DNA of 64,000 nucleotides from Levilactobacillus acidifarinae DSM 19394 = JCM 15949 (GCF_001434835.1 NZ_AZDV01000005.1:186001-250000); one strand, 5' to 3'; positions 8,220-16,928 are shown, counted from the first letter of the stretch. The notes: a model not told the origin generated them from the sequence alone. Made by a program: numbers and translations.

Positions 8220-8654
8220 ATGTTAAAAGTTAAGTATCTGGCTCTGGTAGCCCTCACGACCCTGACACTGGGGGCGGTCTCGACTACCACGGCCAGCGCC
8301 GCGACTTGGCACAAGGGGACGCCGAAGGTTTTGCGGGGCAAGTATCAGGATCTACATAAGACGCCCGCACAGGGATTTGCGAGCGAGTACACCTTTACCG
8401 CTAAGAAATTTCTGTGGGGCATCTCGAACATGCCACTGCAATCGCACAGTCGGCTGCGTTATCAGAGGTTAGGCGCACACCGGTATCGGTTAAAGGGGCA
8501 CGTGGCCAGACGGGGCATCGTGTTGCCCATGACCCGCGATTACGTGATTTACCGAAAGGGCCAGACGCTAAAGCTAACCTATTATGAGTCTTACCAGAAG
8601 CTAGGCTTTAAAGGGGCCTCGCTGGCGAAGAAGGTTGGCCATTTCCACTCATAA
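8220..8654 (+). CDS. Small secreted protein
   Basis: 144 residues from ATG 8220 (AAGGAGG at ideal spacing; the GTG at 8217 is too close). A clear signal peptide (MLKVKYLALVALTTLTLGAV, cleavage near TASA-ATW) is followed by a basic mature part of about 117 residues rich in Lys, Arg, Tyr and Leu (WHKGTPKVLRGKYQ...). This form is common among unnamed lactobacillar extracellular proteins. No cysteines, anchor or catalytic motif are seen. It stands alone between a parS-like site and a convergent terminator. Function unknown. Confidence 0.7.
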   Translation: MLKVKYLALVALTTLTLGAVSTTTASAATWHKGTPKVLRGKYQDLHKTPAQGFASEYTFTAKKFLWGISNMPLQSHSRLRYQRLGAHRYRLKGHVARRGIVLPMTRDYVIYRKGQTLKLTYYESYQKLGFKGASLAKKVGHFHS

Positions 8655-8662
8655 CTGAACTA

Positions 8663-8700
8663 AAAACGACGGTTACCCGGTTTGTGGGTGACCGTCGTTT
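8663..8700. terminator. Bidirectional terminator
   Basis: AAACGACGGTTACCC (8664-8678) pairs with GGGTGACCGTCGTTT (8686-8700) between convergent genes. Confidence 0.88.
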
Positions 8701-8703
8701 GCG

Positions 8704-9618
8704 TTAACCAGCGACCTTGCTTAGGCCGGTGGCGTAATTCAATTGCATCCCGCTTTGGGTGTTGGGCAGGTAAACGTTATAGCGAATCCGGTTCGACCCG
8801 ACCGACTGCATCTGCATCTTCACGCCGCGAGCTAGTAACTCGTGGCCCTTGAAGACGGGCGTCACGCGGTAGCGCACGTAATGCTTGGGACTGGCCTTGA
8901 GGTAAGCGGCCACCCGATTTTCGTAGGTGGTCATCCCCGGGTCGTTGAGTTGGCGGGTCCCAGTGATCAGGTTCTTGGGGTTGTTATTCTGACCAGTCAG
9001 CTGATAGCCGATGAGGTGACAACGGTTGTACAACCAGCCCGTCTTGATCCGCTTATTGTGCCACGCGGTGGGATTAACGTACAGGGCTTGACGTTGGCCC
9101 TTGGGCATCAACTTCCGATTCAACAGAGCGTTAGCCGCCGTGGCCCGGTTCTGACCATCCAGGTTGCCGTAGGTTTGCCAGGCCCCGTGCTTGGTCGATA
9201 GGGTGGTCTGACTGAAGCCCGGGTTGTTGTGGTTGACCACCTTGGCCCGGTAGGTCGTAGCTCCAGTGGTGTAGGTGCTCTTGGGTTTGACCGTCGCACG
9301 CTTGGTCGTGCGCTTTTTAGTCACGGTCCGCTTGGGGACCCGCTTGACCGTCCGTCGCTTGGTGGGCGCCGTTTCGGTCGCCGAGAGGGTTAGCCCACGA
9401 CTTTTAGCGGTGCTTAACGACACCGCGTAGACCTTCTTGGCCCGGTTCAGCCCGCGGTCGTGCCGTTTAAAAAAATAGTGTTTCCCCGTACGGGTGACGT
9501 AGACCGTGGTGGCGTGCGCCACGGTCGGGGTGGTCAGAGCCGTGGGTGTCACGAGGCCCCCGATAAATAGGGTCAGGACCACTAACCACTTCACCCAGAT
9601 AGCCGGTTTAGCTTGCAT
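8704..9618 (-). CDS. Secreted DNA/RNA non-specific endonuclease
   Basis: 304 residues from ATG 9618 (GAGGAGG seven bases upstream; an adjacent ATG at 9621 is the alternative). A signal sequence (VKWLVVLTLFIGGLVTP, cleavage near VAHA) precedes a Lys/Arg/Thr-rich linker (KRRTVKRVPKRTVTKKRTTKR) and a C-terminal nuclease domain of the EndA/NucA beta-beta-alpha metal type. The catalytic histidine lies in NRCHLIGYQLTG and the metal-binding asparagines in QNNNPKNLITGTRQLN. Such enzymes degrade extracellular DNA or act in DNA uptake. The basic linker could hold DNA or the cell wall. Confidence 0.88.
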   Translation of the reverse strand: MQAKPAIWVKWLVVLTLFIGGLVTPTALTTPTVAHATTVYVTRTGKHYFFKRHDRGLNRAKKVYAVSLSTAKSRGLTLSATETAPTKRRTVKRVPKRTVTKKRTTKRATVKPKSTYTTGATTYRAKVVNHNNPGFSQTTLSTKHGAWQTYGNLDGQNRATAANALLNRKLMPKGQRQALYVNPTAWHNKRIKTGWLYNRCHLIGYQLTGQNNNPKNLITGTRQLNDPGMTTYENRVAAYLKASPKHYVRYRVTPVFKGHELLARGVKMQMQSVGSNRIRYNVYLPNTQSGMQLNYATGLSKVAG

Positions 9619-9827
9619 CATGTTTCCTCCTCTAAACTTAAAAATCCAGACCAATGCTGGTTTCAACTCCTTATTTTATAGCAAGAGTTATGTGAACGCC
9701 ATCATAATTCACAAGCACCTTTTGGTTGGATTAGCTGATGCTTAATTAAGTGAAAGAACCAGCGGTTGAGCTTTTTCACAAGACCGCCTATAATGACCAT
9801 CATTGTGAATAACTAAGAGGTGTAAAT

Positions 9828-10148
9828 ATGAAGAAAACAAGCATTGTGACGTATCCCGCTGTCCTTATTGCCGACGACGCCGATGGCTACACGGTCATCT
9901 TCCCCGACATCGCCGACGCTGTCACTGGTGGTCAAGATTTAGGCGAAAGTCTGGTTAATGCCACCGCAACCCTTGGCCGTTTTCTTGTGAACTATCACGG
10001 GACCTTACCCGTGCCCAGCACCATGACGGAGCTGACGCACCGGTATCCCGCCGACTTTATTCAGTTTGTTGCTGTGGATCTCGCCAACGTCGCGACCCAA
10101 CCGGTCGAAACGGGTGTCAGCATCCACTCGTTAGATTTAGCTAAGTAA
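9828..10148 (+). CDS. HicB-like protein (orphan antitoxin family)
   Basis: 106 residues with the HicB RNase-H-like fold: YPAVLIADDADGYTVIFPDIADAVTGGQDLGESLVNATATLGRFL is the typical strand-strand-helix pattern. HicB proteins neutralise HicA mRNA interferases, but no HicA (about 60 residues with a dsRNA-binding fold) is visible on either side, and the C-terminus lacks an obvious DNA-binding domain. It is a single gene with its own terminator. It may be a solitary HicB-like protein with another role. Family is clear, antitoxin function doubtful. Confidence 0.8.
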   Translation: MKKTSIVTYPAVLIADDADGYTVIFPDIADAVTGGQDLGESLVNATATLGRFLVNYHGTLPVPSTMTELTHRYPADFIQFVAVDLANVATQPVETGVSIHSLDLAK

Positions 10149-10168
10149 CCTCCCCCAAGTTCGTTTAT

Positions 10169-10207
10169 AAAACGCCCCGCCAACCAATCCGGTCGGCGGG
10201 GCGTTTT
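10169..10207. terminator. Bidirectional terminator
   Basis: AAAACGCCCCGCC pairs with GGCGGGGCGTTTT, between convergent genes. Confidence 0.92.
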
Positions 10208-10211
10208 AACG

Positions 10212-10556
10212 TTAGTGGTGGGGCGTTTCAATGGTTTTGATCCGTTGACGCAGGCGGTTCTGGTAGGTGATGAGCCAGAGGTCGTCGGGGTATTGGGCCA
10301 TGATGTCGTCGCAAAATTTGACGGGATCGTCCCCGATGACCTGGGTGACGGGCACCTGGTCGGCGGCGCTTTCCTGAAAGAGGTGCAGGATCGCTTCTAG
10401 CGCGTCCATGAAGCCTTCCCCCTTGGCAAAGTTCCACATGTAGGTTTCTAAGGCCTGTAAGGTTGCCGCGTAGGGTTGCGGGAGCGCGGCAACGTCGCGT
10501 TGGAATTGGTGGTAACGTTGCTTGTCACCGATGAGTTTTTTTAAGAGATTCGCCAT
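10212..10556 (-). CDS. DUF1048-family protein
   Basis: 114 residues from ATG 10556, chosen because AAAGGAGG lies eight bases upstream inside the end of the PadR gene. The sequence (KQRYHQFQRDVAALPQPYAATLQALETYMWNF...) is all-helical and matches DUF1048 proteins, which almost always follow a PadR regulator in Firmicutes. The genes are separated by two bases, so they are translationally coupled. The role is probably as partner of the regulator; this is inferred from context. The neighbouring divergent ABC exporter is the likely regulated target. Confidence 0.82.
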   Translation of the reverse strand: MANLLKKLIGDKQRYHQFQRDVAALPQPYAATLQALETYMWNFAKGEGFMDALEAILHLFQESAADQVPVTQVIGDDPVKFCDDIMAQYPDDLWLITYQNRLRQRIKTIETPHH

Positions 10557-10558
10557 GA

Positions 10559-10879
10559 TTAGTCCTCCTTTAATTGGGTCATTTTCTGCGCTAAGAAGTC
10601 CCATTTGATCCAGAAGTCCTGGAGATAGGCCTCGCCAGCGGCGTTGAGTTGGTAAAATTTACGTTGGGGACCCACGGTAGATTTACGCCGTTCGACCGTG
10701 AGCAGGCCCTTTTTCTCGAGCCGCAAAAGTACCGTGTAGACGGTCCCTTCGACGATGTCTTCGAAGCCCAGGTCGATCAAATAATGGGTGATTTCGTAGC
10801 CGTAGGTCTCGCCGTGGCTGATGTGCTGCAGCACGATGCCTTCCAACGAGCCCTTGAGTAATTCCGTTAAGCCTTGCAC
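10559..10879 (-). CDS. PadR-family transcriptional regulator
   Basis: 106 residues with the PadR winged helix: LKGSLEGIVLQHISHGETYGYEI (helices 1-2), FEDIVEGTVYTVLLRLEKKGLL (recognition helix and wing) and a short C-terminal dimer helix. This is the small subfamily (like LmrR) that often represses multidrug exporters. It is divergent from the ABC exporter at 11219, and its own promoter (-35 TTGACA 10983-10988, -10 TACTAT 10960-10965 on the minus strand) overlaps an inverted repeat at 10937-10972. I infer autorepression and drug-responsive control of the exporter. Confidence 0.88.
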   Translation of the reverse strand: MQGLTELLKGSLEGIVLQHISHGETYGYEITHYLIDLGFEDIVEGTVYTVLLRLEKKGLLTVERRKSTVGPQRKFYQLNAAGEAYLQDFWIKWDFLAQKMTQLKED

Positions 10880-11218
10880 GGGGCGCGCCTCCTTAGCTGG
10901 TCGCTGATGAAGTGGTTCATCAGTAACGTCTGCTATATTGTTTAACTAGGTACCACTATATAGTAAAACAATGTAGTAGAACTGTCAACCGCTAAAGCAG
11001 AGTTGAACCGCAAACCATATAAATATTCCAATATCGTGTATAATCTGGTCAAGAGGGTCTTCAGAGCGGGAAAAAGGGTGCCCACCAGTTCGCGATTTAG
11101 ATGACGAATCGCCAATGGTGATGGGGCATAACTTTTTAGGGGTGTCCGCGAGAAATCATCTTAATGTGGCTCGGTTCAACGCTGACCGAGCGGAGAGTCA
11201 AGGAGGAATTGCGTACTC
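10880..11218. other. Divergent regulatory region between padR-like gene and ABC exporter
   Basis: Holds the leftward promoter and operator described at 10937-10988 and, rightward, a TATAAT at 11039-11044 without a good -35. From there to ATG 11219 the leader would be about 170 nt with a small CTCGGT/ACCGAG hairpin near 11170-11190. No gene is seen. Confidence 0.55.
10937..10988 (-). promoter_or_regulatory. Promoter and operator of the PadR gene
   Basis: TTGACA (10983-10988) and TACTAT (10960-10965) with a 17-base spacer, read leftward. An inverted repeat, ATTGTTTAACTA (10937-10948) and TAGTAAAACAAT (10961-10972), matches in 11 of 12 positions and covers the -10, as expected for autorepression. 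Confidence 0.7.
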
Positions 11219-12946
11219 ATGAAAGTCTTAATGCCTTATTTCCGGCGCTACCACCGCGACGTGTGGTTAGCGCTCCTTTCAGTTATCGTCCTGGTCTTTG
11301 CGACTCTGTGGCAGCCGCGGTTGCTGCAAGTCGTGATGGAAGCCATCATCAAAAACGATCAGCAGACGGTCTTTCAACAGGGGCTGTTCCTGTTAGGCCT
11401 CGCCGTCCTGGGCATCATCGGGGGGATCGTTAACACCATTTATTCCGCCCGGGTAGCCCTGGGCGTGGCGACCGATTTACGGGCCGATTTATACGCCCAC
11501 GTCCAATCGCTGGCCTTCGCCGATGTCGAGAAGTTCTCGGCGTCCAATTTAGTGGTCCGAATGACCAACGACATCAACCAGGTCCAACAAATCGTCATGG
11601 CCGGGTTTCAACAAATTACCCGAATCCCGTTGCTATTTATCGGGGCGTTGATCTTAGCGCTGGTGACCATGCCGCAGCAATGGTGGGTCATCCTGGCCAT
11701 GATGGCCATCATCTTGCTGGTCTGCCTGGTCGCTGTGAAGCGGATGACCAAGTATTTCGGTCAGACCCAGCAAGACATCGAAAACGTCAACACGGTCGCC
11801 CGCGAAAACCTGATGGGGATTCGCGTGGTCAAGTCGTTCGTCCAGGAGGGCAACGAAATTAAGAAGTTCTCCGGGGCTTCGGATGAGTTAACCAACGTGA
11901 CCGCCAAGATCGGGTACTGGTTTGCCATTCTGATGCCGGCCTTCTTTCTGACGGCAAACTTAGCGGTCGGCGTCGCGGTCTACATCGTGGGGCAAAATAT
12001 CACGACCCATCCGGCCTATTTGGCGGCGATTACCAGTTTTATTTCCTACTTAATGCAAATTCTGTTTGCCGTGATCAACGGGGGCTTTCTGATGACCTTC
12101 GCCTCACGGGCCTTCATCTCCATGGGCCGGATCGGTGAAGTCTTGGAGACCGAGCCCAGCATGACCTACGTCAGTGGCGACGACCAACCGGTCCAGGGCG
12201 ACGTGACGTTCGAGCACGTGACCTTCACCTATCCGGGCGACGACCACCCGACGTTGAGTGACGTGAGCTTCACGCTAAAGGCCGGGACCATGTTGGGAAT
12301 CGTTGGGGCCACCGGTTCCGGGAAAACCACGCTGGCACAGTTGATTGCGCGCCTGTACGACCCGGATAGTGGGCAAGTCAAGGTGGGCGGCGTTGACGTC
12401 CGGCAGTTACCTGAAAAGGCGCTCCGGTCCACCGTGGCCTACGTCCTGCAACGCTCGACGCTGTTCTCCGGAACGATTTCGGGAAATTTAAAACAGGTCC
12501 AACCGGACGCTAGCGTCAGTCACATGCAGTGGGCGGCCAACGTGGCGCAGGCTTCCGAGTTTATCGAACGCCTGCCGCAGACCTACGACGCGCCCGTCGA
12601 GGAACGCTCGCAGAACTTCTCCGGGGGCCAGCAACAACGGCTCGCGATTACGCGGGGCGTGATTGCCAACCCGAAGATCTTGATTCTAGACGACGCGACC
12701 TCGGCGCTGGATGCGCGGTCCGAAAAGTTGGTTCAAGAAGCGTTAGACCGCGATTTGAAAGAGACCACCACCGTGGTGATTGCCGAGAAGATCTCGTCGA
12801 TCATTAATGCCGATCAGATTTTAGTACTCGACCACGGCCGCGTTTCGGGCGTCGGCACGCACCACGAATTGGTCGCTAATAACGCGATTTACCAAGCCAT
12901 TTACCAGACCCAAAAGGCCCGAGAGGAGGGGACGGTCAATGAGTGA
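11219..12946 (+). CDS. ABC exporter half, degenerate-site subunit (LmrC/TM287-like)
   Basis: 575 residues: six-helix transmembrane domain (about 1-310) then an ATPase domain. Walker A is GATGSGKT at 363-370 and the signature is intact (NFSGGQ, 466-471). The residue after Walker B is Asp492 instead of the catalytic Glu (LILDDATSALD), and the H-loop histidine is Glu523 (VIAEKIS). These changes mark the subunit that builds the non-hydrolysing site of heterodimeric multidrug exporters such as LmrCD and TM287/288. The stop codon overlaps the next gene by 8 bases. Likely exports drugs or lipid-like compounds under the neighbouring PadR protein. Confidence 0.92.
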   Translation: MKVLMPYFRRYHRDVWLALLSVIVLVFATLWQPRLLQVVMEAIIKNDQQTVFQQGLFLLGLAVLGIIGGIVNTIYSARVALGVATDLRADLYAHVQSLAFADVEKFSASNLVVRMTNDINQVQQIVMAGFQQITRIPLLFIGALILALVTMPQQWWVILAMMAIILLVCLVAVKRMTKYFGQTQQDIENVNTVARENLMGIRVVKSFVQEGNEIKKFSGASDELTNVTAKIGYWFAILMPAFFLTANLAVGVAVYIVGQNITTHPAYLAAITSFISYLMQILFAVINGGFLMTFASRAFISMGRIGEVLETEPSMTYVSGDDQPVQGDVTFEHVTFTYPGDDHPTLSDVSFTLKAGTMLGIVGATGSGKTTLAQLIARLYDPDSGQVKVGGVDVRQLPEKALRSTVAYVLQRSTLFSGTISGNLKQVQPDASVSHMQWAANVAQASEFIERLPQTYDAPVEERSQNFSGGQQQRLAITRGVIANPKILILDDATSALDARSEKLVQEALDRDLKETTTVVIAEKISSIINADQILVLDHGRVSGVGTHHELVANNAIYQAIYQTQKAREEGTVNE

Positions 12947-14720
12947 TTTACGCAATGCCGGTAAGTACTATTGGCACTATCTGAAACGCTACTGGCGCGG
13001 GTTTATCGTGAGCATGGTGTTGATTGCCTTTTCCACCTGGTGCATCGTGGTGGCCCCGACCTACCTGGGGCGGGCGGTCGAACAACTGACCACCTACCTT
13101 CAGCAGTGGAGCGCACCAGCTACCCGGGGACAGGCCAGTCTGACGCCGTTTAACCACACGCTGATTATCTATATCTTGTTGTACGTGGGGGATGCCAGCA
13201 CCATCTTCATTTCCAGTCTGATTCTGGCCCGGGTCACCGCCCATTCGACGGGGACCATGCGGGTCGGCCTGTTCCGCAAGCTCCAACGGATGAAGGTCCA
13301 ATACTTCGACACCCATAGCGACGGCGACGTACTGGCTCGGTTTACCTCCGACCTGGATAACATCTTTAACGCGATGAACCAAGCGTTACTGGAAATCCTG
13401 TTGGCGGTGGCCCAATTCGTTGGGTTGTTGATCGTGATGTTCAACCAAAACGCCACGATGGCCTGGGTCACCATGGCCTCGACGCCTCTAGCCTTACTCA
13501 TCGCCGCGTTGGTGATGCGCAAAGCCGGGGTGGCCGTCAACCAGCAACAGGACGACATCGGGAAGCTGAACGGCTACATCAACGAGCAGATTACCGGCCA
13601 GAAGGTCCTGATTACTAACGGTCTTCAACAGGATTCCCTGAAGGGCTTTGCCGGGTATAACGCCAAGGTGCGGCAATCGGCCTTGACCGGTCAAATCTGG
13701 TCGGGAATCTTGAACCCGTTGATGCAGGGCATGTCGCTACTCAACACGGCCATCGTGATCTTCTTTGGGTCCTGGTTCGCGTTGAACGGTAGCCTGTCGA
13801 CCGGGGCCGCGTTAGCCTTAGTCGTGGTGTTCGTCAACTACGCCCAGCAGTATTACCAACCGATCATGTCGCTGACCAGTCTTTACAGCATGATTCAGCT
13901 GGCGATTACCGGGGCACGCCGGGTCGACGAGGTCCGCAACCAACCGGAAGAAACCAATCCGGCCCAGGGCCACGAGATGCCCGCCATTCAAAATGGACTG
14001 AAGATCGATGACGTGCATTTCAGTTATTTACCGGGGAAGGAGATCCTCCACGGGGTCTCGATCGACGTACATCGCGGCGAGATGGTCGCGTTGGTGGGGC
14101 CGACCGGTTCGGGGAAGACCACGGTCATGAACCTGATGAACCGCTTCTACGACGTCGATCAGGGCGCGATTACCCTAGACGGCACCGATATTCGCCAGTT
14201 TGACCTCCAGTCACTGCGGGCCAACGTCGGCATCGTCTTGCAGGAACCGCAGTTGTTTACCGGGACGATTGCCGATAACATCCGCTACGGCGACCCGCAG
14301 GCGGGGATGGATCGCGTGATTGACGCGGCCAAGCAGGCCAACATTCACGACTTCATCACCAGCTTACCGGCGGGGTACGACACCCGGGTATCCGATGAAC
14401 AAAGCGTCTTCTCGGCGGGCCAAAAACAACTGATGTCGATTGCCCGGACGATTCTGACCAACCCACGACTCTTGATCTTGGACGAAGCTACCTCCAACGT
14501 GGATACGGTCACTGAGGCGCGGATTCAAGCGGCCATGGATAACGTGATCCAAGGCCGGACCAGCTTCGTGATTGCCCACCGTTTGAAGACGATTCTGAAC
14601 GCCGACAAGATTGTGGTCTTGAGAAACGGACAGGTCATCGAACAAGGGAACCACCAAGCGTTATTGGCCGAAGACGGCTTCTACGCGGAACTCTATCGTA
14701 ACCAAATGGTCTTTGATTAA
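12939..14720 (+). CDS. ABC exporter half, catalytic subunit (LmrD/TM288-like)
   Basis: 593 residues with a transmembrane domain (to about residue 330) and an ATPase domain. Walker A is GPTGSGKTT, Walker B is followed by the catalytic Glu516 (LILDEATS) and the H-loop His547 is present (VIAHRLKT). Its signature is altered to FSAGQ (491-495). So its own Walker motifs pair with the intact SGGQ of the partner to make the active site, while its altered signature completes the degenerate one. The start ATG 12939 lies inside the first gene after AGAGGAGGGG, indicating tight coupling. A terminator follows. Confidence 0.92.
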   Translation: MSDLRNAGKYYWHYLKRYWRGFIVSMVLIAFSTWCIVVAPTYLGRAVEQLTTYLQQWSAPATRGQASLTPFNHTLIIYILLYVGDASTIFISSLILARVTAHSTGTMRVGLFRKLQRMKVQYFDTHSDGDVLARFTSDLDNIFNAMNQALLEILLAVAQFVGLLIVMFNQNATMAWVTMASTPLALLIAALVMRKAGVAVNQQQDDIGKLNGYINEQITGQKVLITNGLQQDSLKGFAGYNAKVRQSALTGQIWSGILNPLMQGMSLLNTAIVIFFGSWFALNGSLSTGAALALVVVFVNYAQQYYQPIMSLTSLYSMIQLAITGARRVDEVRNQPEETNPAQGHEMPAIQNGLKIDDVHFSYLPGKEILHGVSIDVHRGEMVALVGPTGSGKTTVMNLMNRFYDVDQGAITLDGTDIRQFDLQSLRANVGIVLQEPQLFTGTIADNIRYGDPQAGMDRVIDAAKQANIHDFITSLPAGYDTRVSDEQSVFSAGQKQLMSIARTILTNPRLLILDEATSNVDTVTEARIQAAMDNVIQGRTSFVIAHRLKTILNADKIVVLRNGQVIEQGNHQALLAEDGFYAELYRNQMVFD

Positions 14721-14733
14721 AGACAACCAAAGG

Positions 14734-14767
14734 GGGACGTTACCGGTTAAGGTAGCGTCCCTTTTTT
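14734..14767 (+). terminator. Intrinsic terminator of the ABC operon
   Basis: GGGACGTTACC pairs with GGTAGCGTCCC (one G.T pair) followed by six T. Confidence 0.9.
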
Positions 14768-14774
14768 GTGGTTT

Positions 14775-14790
14775 TGTTTCACGTGAAACA
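14775..14790. promoter_or_regulatory. parS site, exact consensus
   Basis: TGTTTCACGTGAAACA, a perfect 16-bp palindrome identical to the bacterial ParB (Spo0J) binding consensus. It lies between the ABC operon and the disrupted Fe-S-family gene. Confidence 0.9.
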
Positions 14791-14792
14791 GG

Positions 14793-14900
14793 TCAACAAC
14801 CGCCGCCACTGAGCTTAATTCCCTGTTGAAAGGCGTCCAGGACGGCTTGGCCGCGAGCGATTTTGACCGTGCTGTCGAGGAGTTCGGCGTCGTCCTTTAA
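14793..14900 (-). pseudogene. 3' part of IscA/HesB-like family gene split by IS605 element
   Basis: Minus-strand codons LKDDAELLDSTVKIARGQ... to ...GIKLSGGGC and a TGA at 14793-14795 form the last 35 residues of the protein whose start is at 17196. Joining 16909 to 14900 restores the frame (HNIL followed by LKDD), giving about 131 residues, the usual size of this Fe-S cluster biosynthesis-like family in lactobacilli. This fragment has no start signals and is not expected to be translated. Confidence 0.85.
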
Positions 14901-14954
14901 TAAAAAGCAAGGCAGAAACCTCTTGATTTTAATCAGGAGATGAATGCTCAATAA

Positions 14955-15395
14955 TTATGGTTGTGCATCGTGACGTTTTTGATTGGCAATGTATTTTTCC
15001 ACAGTTTCTTTACTCAGGTTGCCTAGCGTGCTCATGTAGTAACTATGCGACCATAAGTGACCACCCCAGAACTTTTGGGCCTTGATTTCGGGGTGCTTTT
15101 CAAAGAACATTCGCGCTGACCCACCTTTGAAAGCTTTGACCATATTGGTTGGTGCATATTTGGGTTTAAAGCTGATCAGTAAATGAATATGGTCCGGCAT
15201 GATTTCTACTTGTTCGATAGTCACCTCATTGAGCATGGCAATTCGTTTCAGGATAATTTGCATATCAGCTGTTAACGCTGGTGTCGTGAAGACCGGCTGG
15301 CGAGACTTAGTCACCCAAATCAAGTGAAAATGAAAATTGTAGACATAATTTCGTTCATAAATAGCGCCATCTAAACGGACTTTTTCTTTACTCAT
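14955..15395 (-). CDS. tnpA: IS200-like Y1 transposase TnpA
   Basis: 146 residues of the HUH single-strand transposase family: VYNFHFHLIWVTKSRQPVF (first strand), the HUH motif in IMPDHIHLLISF and the nucleophilic tyrosine in the HLWSHSYYMSTLG/VEKYIANQ region. It cuts and rejoins single-stranded element ends at the subterminal hairpins. All motifs are present. The ATG at 15395 is preceded by AGGAGA. It diverges from tnpB, with about 90 bases of shared promoter region. Confidence 0.95.
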   Translation of the reverse strand: MSKEKVRLDGAIYERNYVYNFHFHLIWVTKSRQPVFTTPALTADMQIILKRIAMLNEVTIEQVEIMPDHIHLLISFKPKYAPTNMVKAFKGGSARMFFEKHPEIKAQKFWGGHLWSHSYYMSTLGNLSKETVEKYIANQKRHDAQP

Positions 15396-15488
15396 ACGTC
15401 TTCTCCTATAACTTTATTTATAAAGGTTTTTAGCAGACTACATGTTGCTCATGTGCTACCATTATAGCAGATTAGGAGGTGAGTCAGT

Positions 15489-16751
15489 ATGAGGCAAACG
15501 ATGGTACAACTACCGTATCACTACGGTGTTAAATTACGAATTTTTCCGTCGACTGAACAGAAACGGCTCATCAAACGCAATAGCGATGCGAGTCGCTTTA
15601 TCTATAACGAAATGAACGGCATGAATCGAGAGCTTTACCAATTAAAACAAGTAAAAATCCCAATTGCGCTGGTCCAACAGCGCATTCAAACGCTGAAACA
15701 ACGGCTAAAGCGCCCAGCTACAGGAATTTCTAATCTCCATGGCTGGCTGAATGATCAAGCACTCGATAGCTTAATGAAAGCCAACGCCATCAAGAACTAC
15801 CACAATGCCTGGAAACTTTTCCATAAAGTGCACCAGGCCGGAACACCCGCTTTTCATAAAAGACGAACAGAGCAGACCTACCAAACCGCTTGTCTGTACG
15901 ACAAGAAAGTCAAAACACCTAACATGTTGATGGGGAGTGTCCGGTTATTAGACCAGCGGCACATTCAAATTCCTAAACTTGGCCGTCTACGTTTCAAAGG
16001 GTTACCTGCTAAGCTATTGCAAAATTCTCAAGTAGTCAGAATTGGTACCGTAACACTTTCAATGGATGCCACGGGGCGTTATTATGTCTCATTACAATTA
16101 GCTTCAGAACAGCCTTTTGTGGCCCATCCTAGTCAGTCCATACTAGGACAAATTGGGATTGACCTAAATCTTGATAACTTTTTGACGGATTCAACCGGTA
16201 ACGTAGTAGCTAATCCCCGGTACTACCGTTCAATGAAAAACCGGCTTGCGAAGGCCCAGCGCAAATTATCTCGACGAGCTACTCGTGCCAAGCAAAATCA
16301 CCGCATCCTTAGAAAATCAGCCAATTATCAACGGCAGCGGTTAATCGTAGCCAATTTACAGCGCAAGGTCGCTAACCAACGGCATAACTTTCTCCAGCTG
16401 CTCTCAACGACACTCATCAAGAACCACGATTTGGTCGTTGCTGAAGAACTACGGAGCAAGAATATGTTACGCAACCACGCCTTAGCAATGAGCATCTCGG
16501 ATGTTGGCTGGCGGACCTTTTTAGGCATGTTAGCGTATAAGGCTAATCTTTATAATCGAAAATTTATCACCGTCAACCCGCGTAACACCACCCAGACTTG
16601 TAGTCATTGTCAGTTCATCATGGGAACTGATGGAACGCACAAGCTTACCCTAAAAGACCGGGATTGGACTTGTCCACGGTGTCAGACCCACCATATTCGC
16701 GACTGGAACGCTGCTAAAAATATTCTAGCTAAAGGCTTAGCGGGGGCCTAA
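15489..16751 (+). CDS. tnpB: TnpB RNA-guided nuclease of the IS605 element
   Basis: 420 residues from ATG 15489, preceded by TTAGGAGGTGA. RuvC catalytic residues are intact: Asp in IGIDLNLDNFL, Glu in VVAEELRSKNM and Asp in HIRDWNAAKNIL; the zinc ribbon is CSHC...CPRC. It shares only the family core with the TnpB at 4807 and is 32 residues longer, with extra sequence in the N-terminal region, so the two elements are separate arrivals. Predicted to be guided by RNA from the element's right end. Confidence 0.94.
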   Translation: MRQTMVQLPYHYGVKLRIFPSTEQKRLIKRNSDASRFIYNEMNGMNRELYQLKQVKIPIALVQQRIQTLKQRLKRPATGISNLHGWLNDQALDSLMKANAIKNYHNAWKLFHKVHQAGTPAFHKRRTEQTYQTACLYDKKVKTPNMLMGSVRLLDQRHIQIPKLGRLRFKGLPAKLLQNSQVVRIGTVTLSMDATGRYYVSLQLASEQPFVAHPSQSILGQIGIDLNLDNFLTDSTGNVVANPRYYRSMKNRLAKAQRKLSRRATRAKQNHRILRKSANYQRQRLIVANLQRKVANQRHNFLQLLSTTLIKNHDLVVAEELRSKNMLRNHALAMSISDVGWRTFLGMLAYKANLYNRKFITVNPRNTTQTCSHCQFIMGTDGTHKLTLKDRDWTCPRCQTHHIRDWNAAKNILAKGLAGA

Positions 16752-16928
16752 CTCGTTCGTCCGTCTGGCAACCTGCGGACGCTAAAGGCTTTGGTAATTA
16801 GCACGTAAGTCCTGTTTACAGGCAATCGCTGTATCTAAGCAAATTGTGGTCGTTGCATCGTTAGGTGCGGTTCTCACAAGCTCCCGTCTTTAGTCGGGAG
16901 TGGTTGACTAGGATGTTGTGGTGCGTCA
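16752..16928 (+). ncRNA. Predicted omega RNA and guide of the IS605 TnpB
   Basis: The 157 bases from the tnpB stop to the right end contain several short hairpins (GTCCG..CGGAC near 16761-16777, CTCCCG..CGGGAG at 16881-16900). The guide is predicted to start at 16909 (TAGGATGTTGTGG...) in the host gene. The empty site would read TTTAA followed by this sequence. The RNA 5' end cannot be placed by eye. Confidence 0.5.

Larger units (their letters stand above)
14901..16908 (+). mobile_element. IS605-type element with divergent tnpA and tnpB
   Basis: A 2008-bp element whose ends were fixed by rejoining the split host gene in frame: left end after TTTAA (14896-14900), right end ...GGTTGAC at 16908. 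Subterminal hairpins are visible at 14920-14939 (9-bp stem) and 16881-16900 (CTCCCG/CGGGAG). tnpA is leftward and tnpB rightward, the order of IS605 itself. No target duplication. The boundary may shift one base because T occurs at both sides. Both proteins look complete, so the element may still move. Confidence 0.88.
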
